Below, one piece after another: positions 50,298 through 61,835 of a stretch of 64,000 nt of DNA. The notes under the pieces are model-generated. The model did not search any database and had not been told where the DNA came from. It saw only the letters and a program-made list of their open reading frames with translations. Numbering within the stretch: the stretch's first letter is position 1; every line of letters starts with the position of its first letter. Source of the DNA: Hofstenia miamia (taxonomy: Eukaryota; Xenacoelomorpha; Acoela); the NCBI GenBank assembly GCA_004352715.1, contig SCFE01000076.1, forward strand, positions 1,512,038-1,576,037, written 5' to 3'. Both the position numbers and the translations under genes were made by a program.

Positions 50298-52737
50298 ATA
50301 TACCTCCACTAATGGGCTATTTGCCTTGAAATATTGATCTGAGAATATTGAACACATCCCCCATGTATAACATTTTGTATAAAATTCAATTCCAACTTGT
50401 TATGTATTGGATCAAGCAAAACTCCTGTATGTTTTAGCATTGCATGCTAGCTAAAGTTGGACAATGTAAAAAAGTGTGCAAGGTCAAGTTTATATGTCTC
50501 CATGGTTTCCAAATGAAATTCTCTTATCATATCCAACAGTAAGAGCATGTTGCCTTGCAAATAATTATTATGAAAGTCTTTAAATGTTTCACATTCACTC
50601 ATAGCCCAGGTCTTTTCTTATTTGAAATCCAAATCCCCTGTGTTATGTGAATCCATCTCACCAATTGTCCAGATCTGGTAGCCCCACTTCATTAAACTTT
50701 TTGAAACTTTTGAACCAGGAATAAGGGAATTGGCCTTTGCACAGAAAATGCTGATGCCTTCTGCTCACCCATTCCATCTCTTAAAAAATGATATTTTTCA
50801 GACCCAATGTATTTGGTGAGATTTGAGAGACTGTTAGTTATAAATCAATAGCTATCTAAAAATCTGAGTTCTTTGTATATTGGCTTATAAACTCTGTGTT
50901 TGCCATTATACTCATCTACAAGCACCATTAAACTTAACAACAAAAATATCTCCAATGTACATGGTATGCATGACACCTTCTCCTTATCTTTCATCTGTAA
51001 ACTTTTTAGCAAAATATGCATGTTGTACTTGCTCCCATTATGCATAAAAATTGGTGTACATTGAGGGCTCTGATTTAACACATTACAATTATTATGCATG
51101 ACACCTAATTTTTCTGCTGAAATGACAATGATCAATAACTTTGATGTCTTTATTTTCAAACATGTTCTTACAAAATATACACTGTGTTGCTGTTGCTATC
51201 AATGATGTCCTCTGCTCCTATGAAATGATTAATTCATCATGTTTTTGCTTCAATCTTGTATGAATATTTTGCCAGCTCAAAATAAATGGTTCCATCCCTC
51301 CTCCACACAATTTTCACTGGAAAATATTTTACATGCTAACAATTTTCCACACTGCTAGTTACTACACACACATAAGATGGAATTTGCTCAACCTCACATA
51401 GTTTATAGCTACTTGATGGATTTGGTTGTACATTGTGGACCTTTCTTGAAATTGCTTCAATGTCCCAGCTTCCTACAATCAGTATATAATTTTGAGTGAA
51501 AAATGCCTTAAATTTTATTTTGTATACTGAATCTGGAAATGTGATACCTGGTTCTAGCACTCTGTTGCATTTATTTTCATGTTTCTCCAAATTTTCTTTT
51601 GTTATAAATCCTGAAAACATTTTGGGCAAAAGAAATCATGTCTTCTGTTTTTAAGCATTACAAACACACATTCAAATTTGTAATAGCAAGATAATGGCTT
51701 TGCCCATCTTCTTCAATCAACAAAAGATTGAGTGCTTGTTGATGTAAGCATACATATTTGTTGGTGTAAGGCATCAATCATTTAATGAATAAACAGTGAC
51801 ATTTATTGAATTCCAGCTTTCAAAAATACATACATTGTTTACTGATAGTGGGAATGTCAACCCCAAATACTTTAATGTATGGAGAAATGTGTTCATACAT
51901 GTTATCCAACATTGATCTTTAATTTCAGGGCAGAGACAGGCTAGGCCACTGTACACAAAACACAATTTCAATTGACTGGTTTTCAGATTTACTAAGAAAT
52001 TTTTCCTTTTAAGATAGTCTGGAAGCAGAATATAAGACCCTCCACAACTTGGCCTGTATTTGGAAATGTGAAGTCCAACTCTATTTATTGTTTTTTGTTT
52101 CAATCCACTTCTGTTTGTAGCATAAATGCAGATGTAGTTTGCAATTTCATTGACTAATCTGTAGAAATTGGCATTGCTTAGACCAGATCTAAGCACTGAC
52201 ACAGGAGAACTTGTTGGGTAAAGAAAGTACTGCCACCTTTTCTTCATTATTTTCCTGGGGCTTGACCATCTCTATCTCACATGTTAAATAAATTTCAGCT
52301 GAATAATGCATGGAAACCTTGCTCAAAATTATTTGACAGATGGACTTTTTAATGATCAGAGAAGGCCTTGTATATATCTATCAAGTTGACATTGTCAGAT
52401 AAATAGCTGGAAAATGCTCCTCAACATGCATTCTCTGTTCTGTGTATGGTCTGATGATTATTCAAAACTGGTTGTACTTGATTTCAACAGGGTGTTTTTC
52501 ATCTAGGTGCTTATGAAAATCTGATCTGCTACCAAAATAGGTTTTACAATACAGGCAAAAATTAACTGTTGTCTGCTTGTGTTTTGTTCTTAAGTGTGAC
52601 CATGCTTGCTGGGGACAGGGGTTAGTATATACACACAGACCACAGGAATATTGAATCTTTGGTTTAAATAGAAATGCATTAGTAAAGGGGAAAATATCAA
52701 AAAATAAACATTTTAAAAATGATTTTTTTAAAAACAT

Positions 52738-53963
52738 GAGCTAGAAAAATTTATGTTTTTGACATAACATGTAATTGTTTTCACTTTTTTAAAAAACATT
52801 AAAAATGCCAATTATTAAATATTCCTTGTCTACAAATAAGAGGTTAACACATTGAAAGTATAACACACACATTGATTGTATAAAAAATAAAAAGCTAGAT
52901 TTGCAACAATAGTAAGTAGGTGACAGTGTTTTTAATACATGGTTTGCAGAATGTAAACAATTGAATTAACTGTGAAAATACCCAACATTAAATAGATAAT
53001 GTGCATGCAAGATATAAACACATTGCATAAAATAATCAAATAATAATAATAATTGCTACTTAACTAAAAATATGTGGAGATGAAAACACATTGTAAAGTA
53101 AAATCAATAGTAGTAGTAATGCATGCTTTTCTAACTAATCAAAATATATGCAATCATTAACTTGTGAAAAATTCATTTGTAAATTGGCGAAATTTTAATT
53201 AACACATGTATGCATTAAGAAATACACTATTACATTTTTTTTAAATTAAAAGAGTGAACACACTTGCAATTGGTAATTGTATGAACAAGAGGTTAACACA
53301 TTGAAAAAATTAATATGCTTTAGCTGCATTGAATATGTAATAGATTAGCAATTGACTGTGTTTTACCAAACAATTGAATAAACCATGAAAATTACATTAA
53401 ATATAAACACACATTGTAATGTAACACATATTGTGTAAAAATAATTCACTACACTTAAATAATAATAATAACAATAATTGATATTTAACTAAAAAATGTT
53501 TTTCATAAACAAGAAATAAAGCATGAATGAGAAGATAAATTTGTTAGGAAATTCAATGCACATAATGTATATAAATGATAATTTATTGATTAGGAAATAT
53601 AACATGAATTTGACCATGTGTTTATAATCCAGTTGAAAATTGTTTTATAATCAGATATTAATTTTACACTTGTTTAAAAAGATGTGTGCTGGATAATGAC
53701 AAACAATTACTTGTATAATAATAAACTGTTGGAAAGAAAGAAAAAAATTGGTTTTGTATGGAAATGATAATTACATCATAAATCACAAACTTCTACTACT
53801 ATCCAGTTTTTTTGACACTTAAATTTAAATAATATCATATAGTTATTTCCACTATCTGTTTGATTTTAAAAACAGCAATGTATTAAGTGAAAAATGAAAA
53901 AACCAACTGAAAAAATAGTGTACACAAATTTCAAATGATCAGAAAAGCATGCTATGTTTGTAC
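52738..53963. other. AT-rich stretch upstream of the polymerase with a diverged tandem repeat
   Basis: AAGAGGTTAACACATTGAAA occurs at about 52840 and 53287. The following about 220 bases are similar in the two places (shared features: ATAAACACA..TTG, AATAATAATAA, ACTTAACTAAAAA-like), giving a period near 440 bases. No gene. It could be promoter-proximal or subterminal repeats of the Polinton. Confidence 0.5.
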
Positions 53964-54309
53964 TCATGTGATTTTGTTGCTTGTAGTTGAAGTGTTTGTA
54001 CTACTAGTACCAGCACCAGTTTGGCAATGTTGTTGGTCAAAGTTCATCATCATTTGATCCACTTGACCCTTGAAATTTTGGGACAATTTGACAAATTTCA
54101 TTGAAGGTGAATTTACATGTTTGTCATTGGTTGATATGTCAAAGCTAAAGCACTTGTTTAGAAAATGTGAAAAACAATAAATGAATGAATGAATAATTAT
54201 AGTAGGTGAAACAAAAAGTATATAAAATACTTACATTTGTTCATTAAACAAAACGTCTAGAAGGTCTTTATAAAGATTATCTTCAATGATTTCTTTGAAC
54301 TGGGAATTC
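53964..54309 (-). CDS. Possible last two exons of an unrecognised spliced gene
   Basis: Proposed exons 54235-54309 (75 bases, preceded by CTGGCAG) and 53964-54144, joined across a 90-base intron with GTAAGT and TGCTTTAG ends. The phases agree and give a frame ending in a Ser/Thr-rich tail before TGA (SQFKEIIEDNLYKDLLDV.. then ..VKLSQNFKGQVDQMMMNFD). The first exon is also open further upstream to 54512. No domain is recognised, upstream exons are unknown, and the whole model may be chance. It could equally be part of the mobile block. Confidence 0.35.
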
Positions 54310-54619
54310 CTGCCAGACAAAAAATCACAAACATTGTTGAAAAACATTTTAAAATGAAAGCATTGAAAGTATAATAAATCAAACTGTATAATAACAAATT
54401 CAAATGAGATGTGATCCCAATGATGGCATTGCATACCAACACTGATTTCTGATTGGGTAAAATCACAGCACACTAAAATAGATTGGATTTGAAATTTATT
54501 CCTAGACGTCACTAATTAAAATGATGGCATGCATGCTTGTCAGAGATAACTGATTTTTTTTAAATTGATAACAAAGCACAAAGGTGCTATCATTTAGAGA
54601 ACAATGGGTTAAAACAACA

Positions 54620-55495
54620 AAAAATGCAATGTTATTTGGACCACATAATAGTTTTAAATGCCACAGCTGGCTGGAAATGTCAACTTTCAGATTTAATAAA
54701 ATGTCTTTTATCTAAAACACTTAATGTGGCTGAATTTAATTATCTTGGTAAAAATAATCTTGGATATGAAAGACATAATGTTGGGAGTCTTGTAATCCAA
54801 ATTTAATCAAATACACTAAAAATGAAATTTTATTTATTTATTTATTTATTTACAATAATAAAAGAAGAATAATATAAGTTTTATTTTTTTTGACCCCATA
54901 ACAGATATTTGATAATGTTCTAAAAATATTTTGGGGTTGGCAAATTAATTAACTGGCTTAGTTGGCGGCTGGATCAAATGAATTAGGTTATTTTTGATTG
55001 GTTTATATGCTAAAACTTAAAAACATTGTAATAAATAACATGTACTTTGAACGTTTTTTCAATTTTAAATTCAGCAATGACTTCAAAAGCTGTTAACAAG
55101 ACTTATGCTAAAAAATCTATGAAAGATGAACAGCGCAAACAAGATTATCTCTCACAAACAAAAAATCATTTTGAGGCCATTATTGCCAAAGACTGGGTAT
55201 TCTGTAAAGGCTATTGGTAAAGTGATTCAGCCTGAAGTAGTCAATGATCTCAACAAAATGTCCAAAGAGCATCAAATAAAACATATCTGTTACAGAATTA
55301 AAAATCAGTGAGTGGCAAAAAATTCATAATGCACACTGTGTTCACACAAAGCATGGTCCAGGAGTAAAATTTATTTTGGAAAATGATAGGTGTTTCTTCC
55401 AACCTAAATGTTATACAGAGAAAGCTACATTCAGCATGGCAAGGATAAACCAGCAATATATCCTAGAGGCAAAGCACAGACTGTATTGAGATTTA
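54620..55495 (+). pseudogene. Unrecognised decayed coding stretch
   Basis: Between 55076 and 55487 three consecutive plus-strand frames look protein-like and overlap at their ends: one from ATG 55076 (TYAKKSMKDEQRKQDYLS), a second (KAIGKVIQPEVVNDLNKMSK) and a third (HTKHGPGVKFILENDRCFF, ending RINQQYILEAKHRLY). An AG acceptor-like site precedes the ATG. A separate 60-codon frame lies at 54624-54806. I do not recognise the family. Low CpG and frameshifts suggest mobile-element debris. Confidence 0.4.
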
Positions 55496-57323
55496 GCATG
55501 TAAATTTATTTAGAATATAAGAATATATATATCAGTAATTTTTATTTCAACTAATATTTCAATTGTTAAAAATTAGTAATTACTACTGAAACAAAGAAAC
55601 TCAATTTAAGAAAACATTTGGTAAATTCCTTGTGTTTAAAATTTATAACTATTAAAAAATATAATCATTGCTATTTTTTAGCAGAAAGCATAAATATTAG
55701 GAATAAAACAAAATGCAACATATCTGTTTTTTAAAAACAAAGATGTTTCACGTGGTTTTTTTTCAAATGTAAAATGGGCATTTGAATTTAAAAAAATTTT
55801 AAGTGTAAACTGAATTTCTATTAAATTTTGTTAAAACCAAAAAATCAAAACAAATAAATATTTGTAATAACTTGACATTGTTAGACCAAATTAAGCTCTG
55901 AATCATAAGCCAATTAGACATGTTGGTGCAAGACGTTTTGCAAAAAAAAGTTATTTACTATTTCACAACTGTGGATATGTTTATTGAGCATTAAATTATA
56001 AAATGAATTATATTCATTCACTCATGAGCTTTCTTACTGTGTGGTTTGCCCAATTTTTTCATTGTTCAAGGTCATGAAGAGTCAGGATGTATAATTTGAA
56101 GTGCGTGGAAATGCCTACAATAGTGTTTACTACATCAATGAATTGTTTATTTAAATTGATGAAAAACTTTACATTTTTACAATACACAACTTGAAGGCAA
56201 TGTTTAACTCTTTCCCATCTCATATACAAAAGGCCTTTAACTGGTATGAGCATAACTTCCATCATATTTGATTTACAGAAGGCAATCTCACAAGAGAACA
56301 AATGCTTCAATTTATTGATTCAATAAATTTATCAACACAAAAGAACACAATGTCTTGGGGATGTGATGCTATGAACTGTGAATTTCTTAGCTGAATAATC
56401 TTACAGCTGGTTTAAAATTTATTGAACTTTGGATATCAGTACCCACATAACATGGGGATTCTACCAGTTGCATAAAAGACTATTACAGATTTGTAGACTA
56501 AATGAAGACTCCTGGTATATTTGATATTACTAGTAAATGTAAATTTAAGAAATTCATTGTAAGGTCTCTGCCACAAAGTGAAATACAAAGCAAATGATTT
56601 ATTTTTACTAGTTTCTTAAACTCTCATTTATTTATTTATTTATTCACTGATTCTTGTATAGAGGAAAAATAATTTTCAAATACATTAACACTTGAACATA
56701 TATTATTAATTCCCAAAAGCATGTAATTTATACAATGAATTATACAGAAAATGTTATTTCTCTATTTTTTAAAATTATAATGTTTGGCACTTTTTCATAA
56801 TTGTTTTCTACATGTAGAAAGAATGGAAAAAACAAATATGAAACGGTGTTTTATTCTTTTCAAAAGCTAATTATTTACAAAATTGTAATATGATGCGCCT
56901 TCTTTCAGCTTGCATAAATACTAAATCATCATCATGGAAGAGTTTCTGTCTACCAAGTGTTTGTAATTCTCACAAATTGCATTTCCATAGCGCTTGAGTA
57001 GAAAATTGTAGAATCCATTCTCAAGTTTAATTTTTAATACACTTCTGAATTTTGTTTTTAGCTGTACCACATCTGTGATTGTAAGCCAAACTTTCTTAGG
57101 GAAATCACTAGCTGAACATATACTTGCAAAGGTAAACTGTGAATTGACATTGTTTAAACACTGCAAAAGGTTATCTGCATTGTCATGGTGCATAGAACTA
57201 TTATTATGTCAGCTCTCACCAAAGATGGTCGGGTTTCCCCCATTCTTGCAGAGACGATTTGCAGCTTGCTGTTTGGTGGTGCTGCAACCCTAGATGTGGC
57301 AAGCACTTTAATAATACATAAAA
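55496..57323. other. No supported gene
   Basis: A 90-codon minus-strand frame (56921-57193) and an 83-codon one (56059-56310) have balanced composition but no recognised domain. The CpG-poor block ends near 57.2 kb. Confidence 0.4.
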
Positions 57324-57700
57324 AGAAAACACTGCTACATCAAAGTTCGTCCGCCTAAGCCAAGAAAACTCTGCTGAAGCTCTCCTACATCTTTTTAAAT
57401 CAACACTATCTCCACCAGCAAATGCTGATAAAACACCAGAAAAGTCGCCCCCTGCACCAACACCTCAAAAAGAAATCGCCATTGCATCACCAAATGTTCT
57501 TTCATCACACAAACTCTTTTCATTTCCCAAGATATCGCCTGCACTGCAAAAACAAGCAAAGGAAAACGTAAAACCACAAATAAAGAAGATTAAGAATGGA
57601 ACAACTACACTTATCATAGTAGTAGTACAGGGTGAGGATAAAGTCACACAAAAAAGTAACTCAAAAAATGAAATTTCAAATATTACTAATAATAACTATT
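57324..57700 (+). other. Pro/Ala-rich open frame joined to a LINE endonuclease
   Basis: The frame opens after a stop at about 57321 and runs without a stop into the LINE endonuclease remnant, closing at about 57871. Its first part, including FVRLSQENSAEALLHLF, SPPANADKTPEKSPPAPTPQ and KISPALQKQAKENV, looks like real low-complexity coding sequence, either the LINE's ORF1/ORF2 linker or a host exon hit by the LINE. No ATG lies near its start. Not recognised. Confidence 0.35.
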
Positions 57701-60023
57701 CCCTAAACATATTAGGTGACTTTAATATAAATTATTTCAGTTTTTATGAAAAAAATGCATTGAATGAGCTCTGCGCTACTTATAACATAAAAATTATCAA
57801 CACTCAGACTCCCACTAGAAGAATGACATTAATTATTTTTTATGTAATTCAGAAACTATATATAAACCTTTAATCCTCGAATCTTTCAGTTATCACGCAC
57901 TCTGCATTTATATTAGTAAACACCATGCTAAGTTATCTAAATTTAAAACGATTTATGCTAGGGTTTTCAAGAACTATTCAGATAGAATCATTGAAAATTT
58001 ACTTAAAAATATTCCCACATGTTAAATTAGATTGCCGCATAGATCAATCAAGCACTAAACAAAGTAGCACCGCTGAAGTCCCGCCGAGTAATGAACAAAT
58101 CACGGCGATTTAACTTAACCAAAACTGATAATCAACTAATTAAGAACACGATAAATATAAATCAGAAACTCTTTGAACTAGCTAAGTCCGCCCAACCGAG
58201 ATAAATTGGACTAATTACGAAAGATCAAAGAAATTAATTAAAGACCTACGAACAAAAAATACATCATTAAAACAACGTCGATTTTTTGAAAACTTAAGGT
58301 CTTCTAAACAAAAGTGGAAATTTTTCAACCGTTTAATTGGAAAATCGAATGGGCTAAATAGTGATATTTCGGAAATTTATATTGATAATAAAAAATTTTC
58401 CGATAAAAAGAGATTTTAAGCTATCTAAATCACACATTTAAAGAATTAGGCAACTTCAATTTTCTTAAAATTCCTCTATCAAAACTTAAGCAATCACATT
58501 GTAAATCTACGTTTCAATTTAGGTTATCTACCTTAAAAGAATTACAAACTATTGTACAAAACTTAGACGTTAATAAATCAGGTTCAACTCATTTACCTTA
58601 CTTAATAATTATAAAATTTTTTCATGTATTTCGTGACCATTTATCATTTGCATTTAAACAATGTATAGTTGAAAACGAATTGCCGGAGATAATGAAAAAG
58701 TCAAACATAACACCTTCGTATAAAAATGGATATCCCCTTATTGCTAAAAATTATAGGCCAATTTCAATAACGCATCCTTTTAGCAAGCTATTTGAAAGGT
58801 TACTGCACATTCAAATCAATCAATATCTTGCATCTGAGAATATTTTATCATCCAAACAATATGGTTTTCGCTCTAAACATGGTACAAGTTATGCAATTAT
58901 TTCAATTACTGAAAAAATATCCGCTAATAAATCTCAAAATAAATCCAGTTGCATAGCCCTTCTAGACTTAAGCAAAGCTTCTAATTCTATGAATTTTGAA
59001 ATTGTATCGATTAAACTTAAAAATTATGGATTTCAGCAAAATTCAATTAAGTTAATTATGAGTTTCTTAAAAAATAGAAAACAGCGTGTATTAATGAATA
59101 ACATGAAATCTGATTACATTACAACCGATCGAGGAGTACCTCGAGGCACAGTACTAGGGCCCATTCTATTTGCAATATATGTAAACGACATTATTAAATA
59201 TGCAAACCATATTGAAATTTATCAATTTGCTGATGAAACGTGTATCATAAATACAGATAATGATGCATTTAGGGCCACAAAAAATTTATAAAGTGATATT
59301 GAAAATCTAGGTATTTCTCCTCCTATCAAATAAAAATTAATATTGAAAAAACGCCATTCATTAGATTTCCCCCAATTCCGAAAAATAAATAAAGATCGAA
59401 TTAATTGTTAACAGTGTTCCAATAGAACAAAGTGATCATGTTACAGATTTAGGTGTTGATATTGAAAAAGATTTTAAATTTGATAAATTTCTCTTAAAAA
59501 CGATACATAAAATGGCTTCTGGCGTTAGATACTTATACCACCTCAGAAATTTAAGGCCAGATTATCACATTCAGCTATTGCATGCATTTTGCTTACCGCA
59601 ATTACATTATTGTTCATTTCTATTAATTTTAATACACAAAGCCGCTATTTATTATCAAAAATTTTGAACGTAAGCATGATCGTGTTAGTGAATAAAGACA
59701 AAAGTATAATATATTATCCCCAAAATATCAAGTACAATTCCATGCAGCTTCAGTTTTATTTAAGTATAAAAATGGACGACAATCAATTTCTTTTCTTGAT
59801 AATTACTTAAAAGTAAATCCTCGATCACAAGTTTATTTGTAGCAGTATTTCATATCCTAGTTTTAATCGAGCAGCCTGTACTATTTGGAATGATTTATTT
59901 AATGAGACTAGAATAGAAAAAAATTACAAAACATTTAGAAAAAAATGTGCACTTTTACATCGACAAAATACCATCGGAGACACAAACATGCTAAACAACA
60001 CATTTACTGATTTTTTACAATGA
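57701..60023 (+). pseudogene. Non-LTR retrotransposon (CR1/Jockey-like), nearly full ORF2, decayed
   Basis: C-terminal end of an APE-type endonuclease (ILGDFNINYF, then TQTPTRR, 57711-57830), a linker with many frame breaks (57.9-58.4 kb), then a reverse transcriptase open over 58680-59291: NYRPISITHPFSKLFERLL, KQYGFRSKHGTS, LLDLSKASNSM (motif A, where SKAFD is usual), GVPRGTVLGPILFAIYVNDI and QFADETCI (catalytic FADD as FADE). The thumb continues with VTDLGVDIEKDFKFD (about 59445) and the C-terminus ends before TGA at 60021-60023. Stops, frameshifts and the Asp-to-Glu change make it inactive. CpGs are common here, unlike in the block to its left. Confidence 0.9.
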
Positions 60024-61515
60024 GTTGCCCACATACATAAACACACACAAAAATTCATTATATTATATATTTCATATTATTTTGTAGATTAATTGTAACT
60101 TTTTAGCAAATATATTGCTTTGACTCTTAATCGGTGGGTGTCTCTTTTGCTGGTGATGTTCTTTTCTTTAATAGTTGTTGGCGCTGGCATTGACTTTTGC
60201 GTTACAGGGTTGTAGCTTTGAGAAAAGGTGGTGCATAACTCATTGAAAAGACTACCAAGTGATCCGGTTGTCAGTATTTCAATAACACATTGCGCTTGTA
60301 GGCTGAGTTTTTTAGAGGAACAATTTCACAACAAATAATGAATTTATCCAGCAATTTACAACGAATATATAGACAGGACTGCACAATAGGAATAAAATCA
60401 CGTGATGTATAACCGAGGAAAGTAAATTAGTAGAAACCCGAATCATGTATATGACCAAAGTAAACTAATAATAAACTTAGTCAGCAATAATAATAGTCGT
60501 GCATGCGGGTCTGCGAGAGAGCGACGTGTTCCGAAAACAATATGTAGTTTTTTACATGTAATGTTAAATTCCCGAAAAACGAATTAAACATTGTACATAG
60601 AGCTGGCCAAGCAATCGAAATACATGGAAAATTTTTATGGATAGGAAAATTATTAGTCAACAATGCATCATCACAAATGCGAAGTAACCCCAATTAGTCA
60701 GCTAATGTATGCAAACAAATGTAAGCATGCAAACTAAATAACATGTAATATAGACAGGTATATTAACAAAAACATGAAATGAAATTAGCCATATAAATCA
60801 GTCACTATAGCAGACACATGTTTATGAATCATTGTAAACTAAATTGGCCCCATCATGTAAATAAGAATATTAATCATTGTAAAATCGAGCCCCCGTAAAC
60901 GTCATGAGTCAGTCTGCTAGATGGCATCGCAAACCCCCTGTCAATATTCGTGAGTCAGCCAGATGTCATAGGTGTTATGAGAACTTCAGGGAGTCCCAAT
61001 GCGACGGTTTCTATCTTTCCTGCACTACTGATTTGCTTTAGTACTTTTTCAAGAATTCTTAATATATAATCAGGAATTGAAATATTCGTTAAATTTTGAA
61101 CTATTCTTGATGCTAAATGAATTTTTCACTTACTTCTCGCACAACAATTTAAATTTTTCTTTGTGATTCTTTCTTTTTAATAATTATTTTTGTAAAGATT
61201 CAAATACAACTAAAAAGAAAAGCAAAAATGCTTGATTTAATATCGTTACATTTCAACTGTAATTTGTTTTTAACTTCATGGATTTTCTTCTTGAGTATCT
61301 TATATTCCAAATAAATAACTGAGCGTCTTAGTCTTTTAACATCTCTCATTTGAAAGCACCATCTTTTGAAACTGAAAAATGTGAAAAAATTGATAAAATT
61401 TTAAAGTTCTTTGCATGTGATAAATTTCAAGTCACACAACAGTTTCTGTAGCGAGGTAATTGTTTAATTCATCCTTAGTTTGAATAAATAGTTGAGAATT
61501 TTGATGGATTTTCAA
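60024..61515. other. Intergenic DNA with one repeat copy
   Basis: Holds the CpG-rich copy of the 0.36-kb repeat (60541-60888). A minus-strand frame at about 60120-60290 (LFNELCTTFSQSYNPVTQKS) looks protein-like but short and unassigned. Confidence 0.4.
60541..60888 (-). repeat. About 350-bp repeat, CpG-retaining copy
   Basis: Reverse complement of 44745-45110. CpGs at 60573, 60580, 60616 and 60680 are intact here and TG/CA in the partner. The match ends at about 60888, at the sequence AAAATCGA. Confidence 0.85.
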
Positions 61516-61835
61516 TAATTTTAACAAAAACATTCAAATATATTCCAACTTACAAAGTCATCGTCAGTTTCACACCTAAAAATGGTGGACTACGTTATGA
61601 CAAACATTTTTAAAAAAATACTGATACAAAATATCTTAAAATCAATGAAAGCATTCCAATTAGATCATTTCAACCAAAAAATATTATATGCATAAACTGT
61701 TGTTACCAATAATTAAGATTTAGCGAAATAAAATTTTATTATAAATTAAGTAAATTTAGAGGGAATTATTTGTAAAACTGCCGATGATGACTCTAAGTCG
61801 AAATATATTTGGATGTTTTTGTTATAATTATTAAA
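61516..61835. repeat. Palindromic Penelope-like end with two facing hammerhead-like cores
   Basis: About 320 bases whose two arms are inverted copies (TTTTAACAAAAACATTCAAA at the left; ATTTGGATGTTTTTGTTATA at the right). The interior matches the 3' region of the Penelope remnant at 32861-33100 in reverse complement. The minus-strand arm has CTGACGA (61561-61567) with an ACTT/AAGT stem and then GGAA. The plus-strand arm at about 61778-61804 has CCGATGA, a GACT/AGTC stem and GAAA. Inverted or partly palindromic terminal repeats are a known habit of Penelope elements. Confidence 0.65.

Larger units (their letters stand above)
46494..52737 (-). pseudogene. Polinton-type protein-primed DNA polymerase B with zinc fingers, decayed
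   Basis: Reading leftward from 52737: two C2H2-like fingers (CGLCVYTNPCPQQAWSHLRTK and CLYCKTYFGSRSDFHKH, shown abridged), the N-terminal domain (51774-52247, GGSYILLPDYLKRKNF), a third finger ending SGFITKENLEKHENKC, the exonuclease region (NNCN..MHNGSKYNMH, 51336-50845), then GGLTW and the motif A block QVDLEYLEYLHDEHYDFPLA (48650-48740). After an insertion comes FKLMLNMVFGKCMEN (motif B, about 47310), YSNTDSLLCKI (motif C, 47025, first Asp changed to Asn), DFSNYHVSSPLYS, and the C-terminal MLPYGHK (46565). Such enzymes replicate linear element DNA from a protein primer. Frameshifts, the insertion at 47450-48584 and an internal duplication show it is dead. It is a different polymerase from the one at 36-38 kb. 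Confidence 0.88.

Noticed and set aside
57395-57647. Minus-strand frames with a hydrophobic stretch
   Set aside because: Antisense to the Pro/Ala-rich plus-strand frame; the hydrophobic look comes from complementing Lys/Glu/Gln codons.
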